A stretch of 43,092 nt of DNA from Acidobacteria bacterium RIFCSPLOWO2_02_FULL_67_21 (GTDB taxonomy: Bacteria > Acidobacteriota > Vicinamibacteria > Vicinamibacterales > UBA2999), in NCBI GenBank assembly GCA_001767195.1, contig MEKU01000005.1:98126-141217 (forward strand). The letters are read 5' to 3'. A program made the position numbers and the translations under genes. The notes beneath the pieces were generated by a model that ran no database searches, was not told the origin of the DNA, and was given only the letters and a program-made list of their open reading frames with translations. This document shows positions 27,720 to 36,551 of the stretch, in pieces. The stretch's first letter is position 1, and every line of letters begins with the position of its first letter.

Positions 27720-27775
27720 TTTTCGAGGACACATGTGCCGATGTCCTCGAAAAATGACCTCCGACCCCATTTATC
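27698..27775. repeat. Perfect 34-bp inverted repeat bridging uvrA and mpg
   Basis: Arms 27698-27731 and 27742-27775 are complementary at all 34 positions around a 10-base spacer that includes CATGTG. The right arm holds the TAA of uvrA (27771-27773) and the left arm holds the proposed ATG of mpg (27717-27719). AAATGGGGTCGGAGGTCATT-type motifs at the ends suggest a REP/RAYT-type mobile palindrome. That affiliation is from memory of similar elements and not verified. Confidence 0.92.
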
Positions 27776-30695
27776 GTATGGCATACGCATGCGTCCGGCT
27801 CGACGCGAGCACCTCGCGCAGCGCACGGCCGGTATACGACGCGTCAACCGCGGCCACACGCTCAGGCGTACCGGTGGCGATGACCTGCCCTCCACCCTCG
27901 CCCCCCTCGGGCCCGAGATCGATCACATAGTCGGCGGTCTTGATGACGTCGAGATTGTGCTCGATCACGAGCAGCGTGTGGCCGGCCTCCACCAGCTTGC
28001 GAAACGCGGCGAGCAGCTTCGAGATGTCGTCGAAGTGAAGGCCCGTCGTCGGCTCATCCAGGATGTAGAGCAGCCGCTCGCCGCCGAACGAGGCCAGGTG
28101 CGCCGCGATCTTGATCCGCTGCGCTTCTCCGCCGGAGAGCGTCGTCGCCGGCTGTCCCAGCCGCAGATAGCCGAGCCCGATTTCCTCGAGCACCTGCAGC
28201 CGGCGCAGCACCTTCGGCGACGTGCTGAAGAAGGTGATGGCCTCGCGCACGGTCATGTCGAGCACCTGGTGCACGTTCTTGCCCCGGTAGCAGACCTCCA
28301 GCACCTGCGGCTTGAAGCGCCTGCCGTCGCACTGGTCGCACGGGACGAACACGTCGGCCAGAAACTGCATTTCCACGCGCACTTCGCCCTCACCCTGACA
28401 GGCCTCGCAGCGGCCGCCCGGGACGTTGAAGGAGAAGTGGCTCGACGTGAGCCCCCGCGTGCGCGCGTCCTTCGTCGACGCGAACAGCGCGCGGATCGGA
28501 TCGAACGCCTTGAGGTACGTCACCGGGTTCGAGCGCGGCGTCCGCCCGATCGGCGCCTGGTCGACGAGCACCGCGTCGCTGATGTACTCGAGCCCCTCGA
28601 GCGCTCGAAACGCCCCGACCCGCCGATCCCAGCCGCCCTTGGCCCGCTTGATGGCTGCATAGAGGACGTCATGGACGAGCGTCGACTTGCCGGAGCCGCT
28701 CACGCCGGTCACGCAGGTGAGCGTGTTGAGCGGGACCTCGACGTCGATCTGCTTGAGATTGTGCTCGCGGGCGCCGAGCAGCCTGATCTTCTGGCCAACC
28801 CCCTTCCGCCGCGCCGACGGCACCGGGATGGCCAGCTCCTGGCGCAGATACTTGGCGGTCAGCGATCGTGCCTCCTGCAGGAGCCCGGGGAGATCGCCCG
28901 AGTACACGACCCGCCCCCCCTGCTCGCCGGCGCCAAGCCCCATGTCGACGATGTGATCGGCGACGCGGATCATGTCCTCGTCGTGCTCCACGACGAGCAC
29001 GGTGTTCCCCTGGTCCCGGAGCTGTCTGAGAATCTCGATGAGACGCTGGTTGTCCCTCGAGTGCAGCCCGATCGACGGTTCGTCGAGCACGTACAGCGTG
29101 CCCACGAGCGCCGAGCCCAGGGAGGTGGCCAGGCTGATGCGCTGCGCCTCGCCGCCCGAAAGCGTCGACGACAGTCGATCGAGGGTCAGGTAATCGAGCC
29201 CCACATTCACGAGAAACGCCAGGCGCCGGCGGATCTCCCGCAGGACCTTGTCGGCAACCGCAACCTCCTTGTCCGTCAGGTCCAGCTGGTTGAAGAACTG
29301 CTGCCCCTCACGGACCGTCAGCGCCGACACCGCGTCGATCGTCCGGTCCGCAATCCGGACGTCGCGTGCCTCGCGCCGGAGCCGTGCGCCTCCGCAATCC
29401 GGACACGGCAGGTACCCCCGATACCGGCTGAGAAAGACGCGGACGTGCACCTTGTACTTCTTGCGCTCCAGCCACCGGAAGAAGCCGCGGACGCCGTCGT
29501 AGTCGGTCGACGGGTCTCCCTCGACGACGTATGCGCGCTCGGCATCGGTCAGATCGCGCCACGGCACATCGAGGCGCACGCTCGCCTTCCGGGCCGTCCG
29601 CTTCAGCTCCGCCAGCTGCGCCCGGTAGTGAGGCTTGCTCCAGGGCTCGATCGCGCCCTGATTGATCGACTTCGACGCGTCGGGCACGACCAGCCCCATG
29701 TCGAGCTCGATGATGTTGCCGAACCCGTGGCAGGTCGGACAGGCGCCGAACGGGTTGTTGAACGAGAACAGCCTCGGCTGCGGGGCCTCGTAGGCGATCC
29801 CGCATGCGCGACACTCGAAACGTTCTGAGAACTCGACCCTCTGGGGTTTGGAATCTGGGATCTGGGATTTGTCGCCGTCTCCGAGCACGATTGCAAATGC
29901 CGCCCCACCGCCTTCCCGGTACGAGGTCTCGATCGAGTCGGTCAGCCGGCTGCGCATGTCGCCGTCGATGCGCACGCGGTCGACCACGACCTCGAGGGTC
30001 GAGCGGCCGCTCAAGGCCGAGAGATCGATATCATCAAACGCCACGGCCTGACCCTCGACGAGCAGGCGGCCGAAGCCGCGGCGGCGCAGCGCGTTGACCG
30101 TCTCGACGATCGCGTCGAGCCCTGGGGCGGCAACCGGCCCGTTCTTCCCTTCCGAGTCGGTATCGCCCTCCTCACCTGTATCGGCATCGGCAGGCAGCAG
30201 CGCGACGACCGGGATCTCGTAGCCGATGAGCAGGCGGCTCCCGGCGGGGAGCGCCGCGAGCCGGCCCGCGACGATCTCGGCCGTCTCGCGCGTCACCTCA
30301 CGACCGCACTGGCGGCAGAACGTCCGCCCGATCCGCGCGTACAACAACCGCATGTAGTCGTGGATCTCGGTCATCGTGCCGACCGTGGACCGCGGGTTGC
30401 GAACGCTGTTCTTCTGCCGGATCGCAATCGCCGGGCAGATCCCCTCGATGCGGTCGACGTCGGGCTTCTCCATCCGCTCGAGGAACTGGCGCGCGTACGC
30501 CGACAGCGACTCCACGTAGCGCCGCTGCCCTTCGGCGTAAATCGTGTCGAAGGCGAGCGACGACTTGCCCGACCCGCTCACGCCGGTAATGACCGCCAGC
30601 GCACCCGACGGCACGGTGACGTCGACGTTCTTGAGATTGTGCGTGCGCGCACCGCGGACGACGAGAGGGCGGCGGGCCGGGGGGGTGTGGGACAT
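27771..30695 (-). CDS. uvrA: Excinuclease ABC subunit A with small repeat-derived insert
   Basis: 974 residues (E. coli 940). Damage-recognition ATPase of nucleotide excision repair. Two ABC ATPase modules are seen with Walker A GVSGSGKS (first at 38-45) and LSGGEAQRI signatures. Zinc-binding cysteines appear as CRACG/CPTCHGFG, CPDCGGARL and CEACQGEGE/CDQCDG. The frame is open upstream to 30869, but MSHTPPARRPLVVRGARTHN at 30695 fits the family start. Residues 276-285 (KSQIPDSKPQ), just before EFSERFECRACG, are encoded by an AAATCCC-type repeat. The stop codon lies in the inverted repeat shared with mpg. Confidence 0.97.
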   Translation of the reverse strand: MSHTPPARRPLVVRGARTHNLKNVDVTVPSGALAVITGVSGSGKSSLAFDTIYAEGQRRYVESLSAYARQFLERMEKPDVDRIEGICPAIAIRQKNSVRNPRSTVGTMTEIHDYMRLLYARIGRTFCRQCGREVTRETAEIVAGRLAALPAGSRLLIGYEIPVVALLPADADTGEEGDTDSEGKNGPVAAPGLDAIVETVNALRRRGFGRLLVEGQAVAFDDIDLSALSGRSTLEVVVDRVRIDGDMRSRLTDSIETSYREGGGAAFAIVLGDGDKSQIPDSKPQRVEFSERFECRACGIAYEAPQPRLFSFNNPFGACPTCHGFGNIIELDMGLVVPDASKSINQGAIEPWSKPHYRAQLAELKRTARKASVRLDVPWRDLTDAERAYVVEGDPSTDYDGVRGFFRWLERKKYKVHVRVFLSRYRGYLPCPDCGGARLRREARDVRIADRTIDAVSALTVREGQQFFNQLDLTDKEVAVADKVLREIRRRLAFLVNVGLDYLTLDRLSSTLSGGEAQRISLATSLGSALVGTLYVLDEPSIGLHSRDNQRLIEILRQLRDQGNTVLVVEHDEDMIRVADHIVDMGLGAGEQGGRVVYSGDLPGLLQEARSLTAKYLRQELAIPVPSARRKGVGQKIRLLGAREHNLKQIDVEVPLNTLTCVTGVSGSGKSTLVHDVLYAAIKRAKGGWDRRVGAFRALEGLEYISDAVLVDQAPIGRTPRSNPVTYLKAFDPIRALFASTKDARTRGLTSSHFSFNVPGGRCEACQGEGEVRVEMQFLADVFVPCDQCDGRRFKPQVLEVCYRGKNVHQVLDMTVREAITFFSTSPKVLRRLQVLEEIGLGYLRLGQPATTLSGGEAQRIKIAAHLASFGGERLLYILDEPTTGLHFDDISKLLAAFRKLVEAGHTLLVIEHNLDVIKTADYVIDLGPEGGEGGGQVIATGTPERVAAVDASYTGRALREVLASSRTHAYAIR
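29841..29870 (-). repeat. AAATCCC-type family B copy inside uvrA
   Basis: On the minus strand this reads AAATCCCAGATCCCAGATTC and continues CAAACCCCAG. The first 21 bases differ at only two positions from the copies in uvrC and at 17564. It is translated as KSQIPDSKPQ, in the same frame as KSQIP in UvrC. Confidence 0.75.
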
Positions 30696-30843
30696 GCTGG
30701 ATGGTGACTGTGGCGAATCTCGAGCGCGTCGTAAGCAATCCATGTTACTACCGAGCCCGGCCGGCGCGGTATCCCGGCTCCCTGGCGGTCTTCCCCGGCG
30801 GTCTTCCCTGGGCAGGCGGCCGCACGCGATACCATCGGAGGGC

Positions 30844-32553
30844 GTGCAGGAGCCCGGGCTCATCCTCACCCTTGCCGCAGCGCTCGGCGCTGCGCTCGTC
30901 TTTGGCTATCTGACACAGCGGCTCGGCCTGTCGCCGATCGTCGGCTATCTCATCGCCGGCGTCGCCATCGGGCCGCACACGCCAGGCTTCATCGGCAACG
31001 CCGAGCTGGCCGAGCAGCTCGCCGAGATCGGCGTGATCCTGCTGATGTTCGGGGTCGGCCTGCAGCTCCACGTCGAGGAGCTGCTGGCGGTCCGGCGGGC
31101 GGCCGTGCCCGGCGCCGCGGCCTGCATGAGCGTCGCCACGCTCTTGGGGGCCCTCGCGGCCCGTGGCGCCGGGTGGACCTGGACGTCGGCCCTCGTCTTC
31201 GGCCTGACGCTGTCGGTGGCCAGCACGGTCGTGCTGGTGCGCGTGCTGTCGGATGCGCGGCAGCTCCACACCTCCTCCGGCCACATCGCCGTGGGCTGGC
31301 TGGTGATCGAAGACGTGATCACGGTCGTCATGCTCGTGCTCCTGCCTGCTCTCGTCGGGACCACCGTGACGCCCGGCGGCGTCGCCGCCAGCATCGGCGC
31401 GGCCCTGCTGAAGGTGGGCGTGCTGGTCGCCCTCGCCGTCGTGGTCGGCGTTCGCGCGATTCCCCGCCTGCTCGATCTCGTGGTGGCCACCCGCTCCCGG
31501 GAACTGTTCACACTGATGGTGCTGGTGCTGGCGCTCGGCATCGCGGTGACGTCCACGATGGTCTTCGGCGTGTCGATGGCGCTCGGCGCCTTCATCGCCG
31601 GTCTGACGGTGGGCCGATCCGACTACAGCCTGCGCGCTGCCACCGAGGCCCTCCCGATGCGGGAGGCGTTCGCCGTGCTGTTCTTCGTCTCCATCGGCAT
31701 GCTGCTCGATCCGCTCGAGCTCCTCACCGTTCCCTGGCTCACCCTCGCGGCGCTCGTCATCGTCGTCTTCGCCAAGCCGATCGTCGCCGCGCTCATGCTC
31801 GCGGCCATGCGCTATCCACTCCATGCCGTGCTGACGGTACCGTCGGCGCTGGCGCAGATCGGCGAGTTCTCGTTCATCCTGGCGGCGCTCGCCCGCGACC
31901 TGGGGGTGCTGCCCGAGGCCGCGCTCGATATCGTGGTGGCCGTGTCGATCGGATCGATTGTCATCAACCCCCTCGTCTCGAGGGCCGTGCGCCCCGTCGA
32001 GCAGCGGCTCATGCAGACGCGGCTCTTCCGCGGAATGGGAGCGCGCGACACGCCGGCCGGCCGCGGCGAGAAGTCGTCACTGCAGCCGGAAGACCGCGCG
32101 GTGGTGATCGGCTATGGCCCGACCGGCCGGACCGTGGCGCGCCTGCTCAGGGAGAACGGCATCGCGCCGACCATCATCGATCTGAACCTCGACACGGTGC
32201 GCGCATTGCGCCAGGAAGGGGTCTCGGCCGTCTATGGGGACGCCCGCGATCCCGACACGCTGGTGACCGCGGGCGTGCGCCACGCCGCCACGCTCATCGT
32301 CAGCGGCGCCGACAGCAGCGCACCCGAGGCGATCAGGGCGGCGCGGGAGCTGAATCCGGCCGTTCACGTCTTTGCGCGCGGCGCCTACCTCCGCGACGTC
32401 CCGCAGCTGCGGCGGGCCGGGGCGGAGCATGTCTTCTCGGGCGAGGGGGAGGTGGCCCTGGCCATGACCGAAGCCGTCCTGCGGCGGCTCGGGGCGACCC
32501 CCGATCAGATCGACCGGGAGCGGCACCGGGTCCATGGCGAACTCCTTGGGTAA
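30844..32553 (+). CDS. CPA2-family K+/H+ (or Na+/H+) antiporter with RCK domain
   Basis: 569 residues. Twelve or more membrane segments form a KefB/YbaL-like cation/proton exchanger ([75 protein letters not shown]). A cytoplasmic RCK/TrkA-N domain follows from about 418, with the nucleotide-binding GYGPTG motif (423-428), then [20 protein letters not shown]. Such domains bind NAD(H) or nucleotides and gate transport. The GTG at 30844 is chosen because it begins the family sequence, though GGAGG is only two bases away. The gene is divergent from uvrA. Confidence 0.92.
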   Translation: MQEPGLILTLAAALGAALVFGYLTQRLGLSPIVGYLIAGVAIGPHTPGFIGNAELAEQLAEIGVILLMFGVGLQLHVEELLAVRRAAVPGAAACMSVATLLGALAARGAGWTWTSALVFGLTLSVASTVVLVRVLSDARQLHTSSGHIAVGWLVIEDVITVVMLVLLPALVGTTVTPGGVAASIGAALLKVGVLVALAVVVGVRAIPRLLDLVVATRSRELFTLMVLVLALGIAVTSTMVFGVSMALGAFIAGLTVGRSDYSLRAATEALPMREAFAVLFFVSIGMLLDPLELLTVPWLTLAALVIVVFAKPIVAALMLAAMRYPLHAVLTVPSALAQIGEFSFILAALARDLGVLPEAALDIVVAVSIGSIVINPLVSRAVRPVEQRLMQTRLFRGMGARDTPAGRGEKSSLQPEDRAVVIGYGPTGRTVARLLRENGIAPTIIDLNLDTVRALRQEGVSAVYGDARDPDTLVTAGVRHAATLIVSGADSSAPEAIRAARELNPAVHVFARGAYLRDVPQLRRAGAEHVFSGEGEVALAMTEAVLRRLGATPDQIDRERHRVHGELLG

Positions 32554-32626
32554 ATTTCCCCGCCGGGGCTATACTCAAGCTTTTGCAATTGAAGCTCGGG
32601 CAACTCGAAGTGGAGGAGGTTGGTTC

Positions 32627-33190
32627 ATGCGCGTACTGTTCACATTAGGCCTCTTGGCAACGCTGGCGACCGGCGTCATGGCGCAGACTGCGGCAGAGCT
32701 GAAAGTGGGCGACATGGCCCCGGACTTCACGCTGCAGGGCACCGACGGCAAGACGCACAAGCTGTCCGATTTCCGCGGCAAGCAGGCGGTCGTCGTGGCG
32801 TGGTTCCCCCGCGCCTTCACGCAGGGGTGCACGATTGAGTGCAAGTCGCTCGCGGACAACGGCGAGCGGATCCGGAAGTACGACGTCACCTACTACATGG
32901 CGAGCGTCGACCCGCTGGAGGACAACATCAAGTTCGCCAAGGCGACCAGCGTCAAGCTCGGCGAGCGGATGGTCGAGAAGAAGGAAGCCGACTTCCCGAT
33001 GCTGAGCGACCCGACCAAGGAAGTGGCGACCCGCTACGGCGTGCTCAGCGAGCGCGGCACTGCCCTGCGGTGGACGTTCTACGTCGACAAGACCGGCCGG
33101 ATTGCCGCCATCGACAAGATGGTGAAGCCCGAGACGTCGGCCGAGGACATGATCGCAAAGCTCGGCGAGCTGAAAGTTGCGATGCGGTAG
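32627..33190 (+). CDS. Exported peroxiredoxin (AhpC/TSA, BCP-like)
   Basis: 187 residues. A signal peptide ([20 protein letters not shown]) precedes a peroxiredoxin domain: [40 protein letters not shown]. The peroxidatic cysteine is C68, with a second cysteine at C72, close to the spacing of BCP-type resolving cysteines. It is unusual in having Gln where Pro is common (FTQGC). AGGAGGT at 32614-32620 gives a strong ribosome site for the ATG at 32627. A Rho-independent terminator follows. It probably protects the periplasm or envelope from peroxides. Confidence 0.93.
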   Translation: MRVLFTLGLLATLATGVMAQTAAELKVGDMAPDFTLQGTDGKTHKLSDFRGKQAVVVAWFPRAFTQGCTIECKSLADNGERIRKYDVTYYMASVDPLEDNIKFAKATSVKLGERMVEKKEADFPMLSDPTKEVATRYGVLSERGTALRWTFYVDKTGRIAAIDKMVKPETSAEDMIAKLGELKVAMR

Positions 33191-33227
33191 GACGTCCGGC
33201 CGTTCGGGACGTTCCAGTCGTTCTTCA

Positions 33228-33280
33228 GGCGGGTGTCGCGCCGAGCTCGGTTCTTCGAGGCGCGGACCCGCCTTTTGTTT
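33228..33280 (+). terminator. Rho-independent terminator after peroxiredoxin gene
   Basis: The stem pairs GGCGGGT (33228-33234) plus CGCGCC (33237-33242) with GGCGCG (33259-33264) plus ACCCGCC (33266-33272), followed by TTTTGTTT. It lies 37 bases after the stop codon. Confidence 0.85.
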
Positions 33281-33285
33281 GTGTG

Positions 33286-33333
33286 GGGCGGGTTCCGCCG
33301 CGCGCGAGCAGCGCATCGCGAGGCGGACCCGCC
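33286..33333. repeat. GGCGGGTTCCGCC hairpin repeat, family F
   Basis: GGGCGGGTTCCGCC (33286-33299) pairs with GGCGGACCCGCC (33322-33333) around a 22-base GC-rich loop. The same arms recur at 41643-41688 with a different loop. The terminator just upstream uses similar arms. Confidence 0.75.
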
Positions 33334-33358
33334 ATGTTACGATCCATGTCGCACGCTG

Positions 33359-33434
33359 GCCGGCGTAGCTCAGTTGGTAGAGCAGCTGATTCGTAATCAG
33401 CAGGTCGTCGGTTCGAGTCCGACCGCCGGCTCCA
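33359..33434 (+). tRNA. tRNA-Thr (anticodon CGU)
   Basis: 76 bases with a perfect 7-bp acceptor stem (GCCGGCG with CGCCGGC), D arm TAGCTCAGTTGGTAGAGCA, anticodon stem GCTGA/TCAGC with loop TTCGTAA (anticodon CGT, reading ACG), variable loop, T arm with GGTTCGAGTCC, discriminator T and encoded CCA. It is complete and normal. Confidence 0.98.
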
Positions 33435-33630
33435 ATTAGAATCAATCACTTAGCACCGCCCTTCGCACGCCCTATCCCGCACTCTTTGAAAGGATGCAGT
33501 CGACGAACACGCGACTGTGCGCCGCAGACCATGAGCGCTGCACACGGTTCGCAACGCCAAAGGGGTGGCCTACGGCTCGGTCGCCGCGGCGCCGGAGGGA
33601 CGACACGACGCCTCTTACCGGCCCAGAGGG

Positions 33631-33780
33631 TCACACCACACGCCGGCCGCTCACAAACTGGACGAGCAGCAGCACGAGCGCAATGACCAGCAAGACGTGA
33701 ATGAACGCCCCAATCGTGTAGCCGCTCACAAAGCCGAGCAGCCACAGGACCAACAAAACGACCGCGATCGTATACAGCAT
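33631..33780 (-). CDS. 49-residue Lmo0937-family membrane peptide
   Basis: MLYTIAVVLLVLWLLGFVSG starts the peptide, followed by YTIGAFIHVLLVIALVLLLV and a basic end (QFVSGRRVV). Two hydrophobic helices separated by SGYTIGAFIH match the small Lmo0937/DUF-type membrane proteins found across bacteria, whose role is unknown. The ATG at 33780 has GAGGA upstream. The open frame extends further, but the family begins here. Confidence 0.85.
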   Translation of the reverse strand: MLYTIAVVLLVLWLLGFVSGYTIGAFIHVLLVIALVLLLVQFVSGRRVV

Positions 33781-34224
33781 CGGAGTGTTCCTCGCGCTTG
33801 GATGCAGTGCATGAGGCATACCGGACCGAAGGAGCAGGTGCATACGTTGGTCGCCGTCCCAGGGACGCGCGGCCGGCCAAAATCCCTGTGAATTTTCGCG
33901 CCTTCGAGAGGAATACCTCGTTTCTCATGCGTATCTGCGCGGCGCAGCCATTGCAAGGCGTCGTGGCACTTTCACGCCCGGCGACGAGGGATATGCAGAT
34001 GTTGGCAAAGACGATTGGTCCGAAGGTTTCGCGAAAGCGTATCTGGGAGCACCAACGCCCACCTGTAACTGGCCATCTGGCGCACAACGACACCTCGCGA
34101 CCAAAGCGCCTATTGAACGCCGATCTCGACGTGCTGGTAAGACAACTCACGGAAGACTGCACAGGACGCCGCCAGCAATTCGGTCGAGCAACGGAGTAGG
34201 ACTCTGGACGATACTTGGACATCC
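33781..34224. other. 444-base gap without convincing gene
   Basis: This lies between the small membrane peptide and the AI-2E-type gene. A frame at 33798-34199 is open but has no recognisable domain, no good ribosome site and unusual composition. No repeat from the families found elsewhere is present. It presumably holds the two divergent promoters. Confidence 0.5.
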
Positions 34225-36036
34225 GTGAAGCCCTGGGTGACGTTCGCCGGTGGCGTGCTTGTGGTCGCCGTTCTGTACTGGGCACAGGCCGTCCTCGTGC
34301 CGTTCGCGCTCGCCATTTTGCTCACGTTCGTCCTGGCGCCGCCCGTCACCTGGCTTCAACGGTGGGTCGGTCGGGTCGCTGCCGTCCTGTTAGCCGTGAC
34401 GCTGGTGTTCGCGGCTCTCGGGCTCGCCGCCTGGGGTCTGACCTGGCAGCTGGACCATCTGGTCGAAGACCTCCCCGGCTATCGTGCCAACATCCGAATC
34501 AAGATTGCCGACGTGCGCCTTGCTGGCAAGGGAGGCGCGGTCGAGAAGCTGCAGGAAACGTTGGCGGGCATCAAGACTGACCTGGAAACATCGGAGGCGC
34601 CGACAGGAACCGTGTTGCGGCCCCTCGTGGTGGCTTCCGACCAGGTGACCGGGTTCTTGGGCTTCGCGTGGCTCGGGCCCGTCGTTGGGCCGCTGAGTAC
34701 CGCGGGGTTCGTCGCGGCGATGGTCATCTTCATGCTGCTCGAACGCCGAAATTTGCGGGATCGCCTGATCGGGCTGATCGGCTACGGACAGCTCGCCACG
34801 ACCACGAAGGTATTCGACGAGGCCGGCAGTCGCGTCAGCCGGCAGCTGTTGATGCAATCCCTGGTGAGTCTGCTGTATGGCATCGCGGTCTTCGCCGGAC
34901 TCTACTTCCTCCACGTCCCCTACCCATTGGTCTGGGCGATGCTCGGTGCGGCGCTTCGATTCATCCCGTACCTCGGCCCCGTGCTCGCGGCGGGCGCACC
35001 GATCCTCGTCAGTCTCGCGGCCCTGGAGGGGTGGACGGGGCCGTTGATCGTCCTCGCGTTGTTCGTCGTCCTCGAGTTGTTCACGAATCTCGTGCTGGAA
35101 ACGGTGCTCTATGCGGGGGCGGTCGGCGTGTCGCAGGTGACGCTGCTCGTGTCCGTCGCGTTTTGGACGTGGCTGTGGGGACCGCTCGGGTTGCTCATGG
35201 CCTCACCGCTGACCGTGTGCCTCGTCGTGCTCGGCAAGCACGTGCCCGGTCTCGCGTTCGTCGGACTGCTGATGGACGACACGGCAGCGCTCGCACCGGA
35301 GTACGGCTTCTATCAGCGCCTGGTGGCTCGCGACCAGAGCGAAGCGGCCGAACTGATCGACAGCTGCATCAAGACCGGGCCGCCCGCATCCGTGTACGAC
35401 GGGCTGCTGCTGCCGGCACTCAGTTATGCGGAGCGCGACCGTCTCGAGCACCGGCTCTCCTTGGAAGAAGAAGCGGCGGTGATCGAGGCGACCCGGGAGT
35501 TGATCGCGGACGCGGCCGAGACCATCCGCCGCTACGCGGAGACGAAGCCGCCCGCCGAGGCCGCCACTCCCTCGGTCTTGGGACCGCGCGAGCCGCTGCG
35601 CGTACTGGGCTACGCGGTCAACGGGGCCGCCGATGAAGTGGCGCTCGCGATGCTGGCCCATCTGGTGGACGATCTGCCGATCGCGATGGAAATCGCCGGT
35701 GCGCGCATGCAGGCGGTGGAGTTGGTGTCGTTAGTGGGAAACCGTACGTTCTCTGTCGTGTGCTTCGCTGACCTTCCACCCAGCTCGTCGTCGAAGACAC
35801 GGTATCTGGTGAGGAGACTTCGCTCGGCACTGCCCGAGTTGCGAATCGCGGTGGGGCGATGGGGACCGCCGGCGCTGGCGGACGAGAACTCGCAGACGCT
35901 CCTGGACGCGGGCGCCAATCACGTCGCCTCTCTGTTGATCGAGAGTCGGAATTACCTCGGCGGCCTCCTGGAGATGCCGCGCCTTCCAGTTCCAGACACC
36001 GCGGACGCCCCCGACCTCACGGCACCACCAACCTGA
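34225..36036 (+). CDS. AI-2E/PerM-family transporter with extra C-terminal domain
   Basis: 603 residues. The first 365 are an AI-2E (UPF0118) membrane domain: PFALAILLTFVLAPPVTWLQ, paired helices, then LRFIPYLGPVLAAGAP and LVLETVLYAGAVGVSQVTLL. Family members export small molecules or ions. From about 370 a soluble extension begins with helices (YQRLVARDQSEAAELIDSCI, LEHRLSLEEEAAVIEATREL). It ends in an alpha/beta unit (RVLGYAVNGAADEVALAMLA, FSVVCFADLPPSSSSKTRYL, LRIAVGRWG) reminiscent of the B12-binding fold but without DxHxxG. The start is GTG at 34225. The extension may sense a ligand or regulate transport (inference). Confidence 0.87.
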   Translation: MKPWVTFAGGVLVVAVLYWAQAVLVPFALAILLTFVLAPPVTWLQRWVGRVAAVLLAVTLVFAALGLAAWGLTWQLDHLVEDLPGYRANIRIKIADVRLAGKGGAVEKLQETLAGIKTDLETSEAPTGTVLRPLVVASDQVTGFLGFAWLGPVVGPLSTAGFVAAMVIFMLLERRNLRDRLIGLIGYGQLATTTKVFDEAGSRVSRQLLMQSLVSLLYGIAVFAGLYFLHVPYPLVWAMLGAALRFIPYLGPVLAAGAPILVSLAALEGWTGPLIVLALFVVLELFTNLVLETVLYAGAVGVSQVTLLVSVAFWTWLWGPLGLLMASPLTVCLVVLGKHVPGLAFVGLLMDDTAALAPEYGFYQRLVARDQSEAAELIDSCIKTGPPASVYDGLLLPALSYAERDRLEHRLSLEEEAAVIEATRELIADAAETIRRYAETKPPAEAATPSVLGPREPLRVLGYAVNGAADEVALAMLAHLVDDLPIAMEIAGARMQAVELVSLVGNRTFSVVCFADLPPSSSSKTRYLVRRLRSALPELRIAVGRWGPPALADENSQTLLDAGANHVASLLIESRNYLGGLLEMPRLPVPDTADAPDLTAPPT

Positions 36037-36189
36037 TGGCAGTGGGTCGGCTTGAACTGACCCGCTACCTCCTGTTTCCAGCGACCAGTTCGCCGGCATG
36101 CAAGCTCTGGAGCGGCCAAGGCCCTGACGATTGGAGCGACTTCAGATACTCGACGAGCCTCCGTTGAGGCGATGCGTCACAATGTGCAC

Positions 36190-36288
36190 ATGAAGACGAT
36201 TTCCATCCGAGAACTGCACCGCCACATGCTGCAGGCCGCGAAGCACTTCCACGTGACAGGGGTGAACGTCCTCAGTGAGAGCAGTTGA
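36190..36288 (+). pseudogene. Phd/YefM-type antitoxin remnant
   Basis: A 32-codon frame beginning MKTISIRELHRHMLQAAKHF and ending in SESS. The start matches the conserved N-terminus of prevent-host-death antitoxins (MKTISIRELH), but the conserved DNA-binding and dimerisation remainder is absent or scrambled, and no toxin gene follows. Low-confidence decayed gene. Confidence 0.4.
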
Positions 36289-36409
36289 GGCATTTCACGG
36301 GGCCGAATTCGGTGGACGGATGGTGGACGGACGGGTGAAGACGGCCGGATCTGCGAGATCACGCGGTTCACGAATTTTCAGCAAATGCGCACGTCCGAAC
36401 GCACGCGAT

Positions 36410-36438
36410 GGCTGGGCTGAAGCCGAGCACCACGTACC
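36410..36438. repeat. Half REP-like family A copy
   Basis: GGCTGGGCTGAAGCCGAGCA is followed by CCACGTAC. This is a diverged copy of the REP arm seen elsewhere (GGCTGAAGCC, CACTACGTA). Confidence 0.65.
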
Positions 36439-36457
36439 GGCCCAAGTACGGGTCCCT

Positions 36458-36488
36458 TTGCCTCTGTGTCTCGGTGTCTCTGCGGTTC
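36458..36488. repeat. CTCTGTGTC-type dispersed repeat, family E
   Basis: Short tandem units of the form TGTCTC (TTGCCTCTGTGTCTCGGTGT then CTCTGCGGTTC) in a 263-base gap after the antitoxin remnant. I know this sequence type as a common intergenic repeat in soil bacteria. Only one copy is seen in this window. Confidence 0.5.
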
Positions 36489-36551
36489 GTGATCGGTGGG
36501 GATCCCACCGGCCGCGACGCGCGGCCGATGGGCTCTGAGCGCTGACGGCGC

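Noticed and set aside
33798-34199. 133-residue open frame upstream of the AI-2E gene
   Set aside because: No recognisable domain, poor start and no conservation that I can see.
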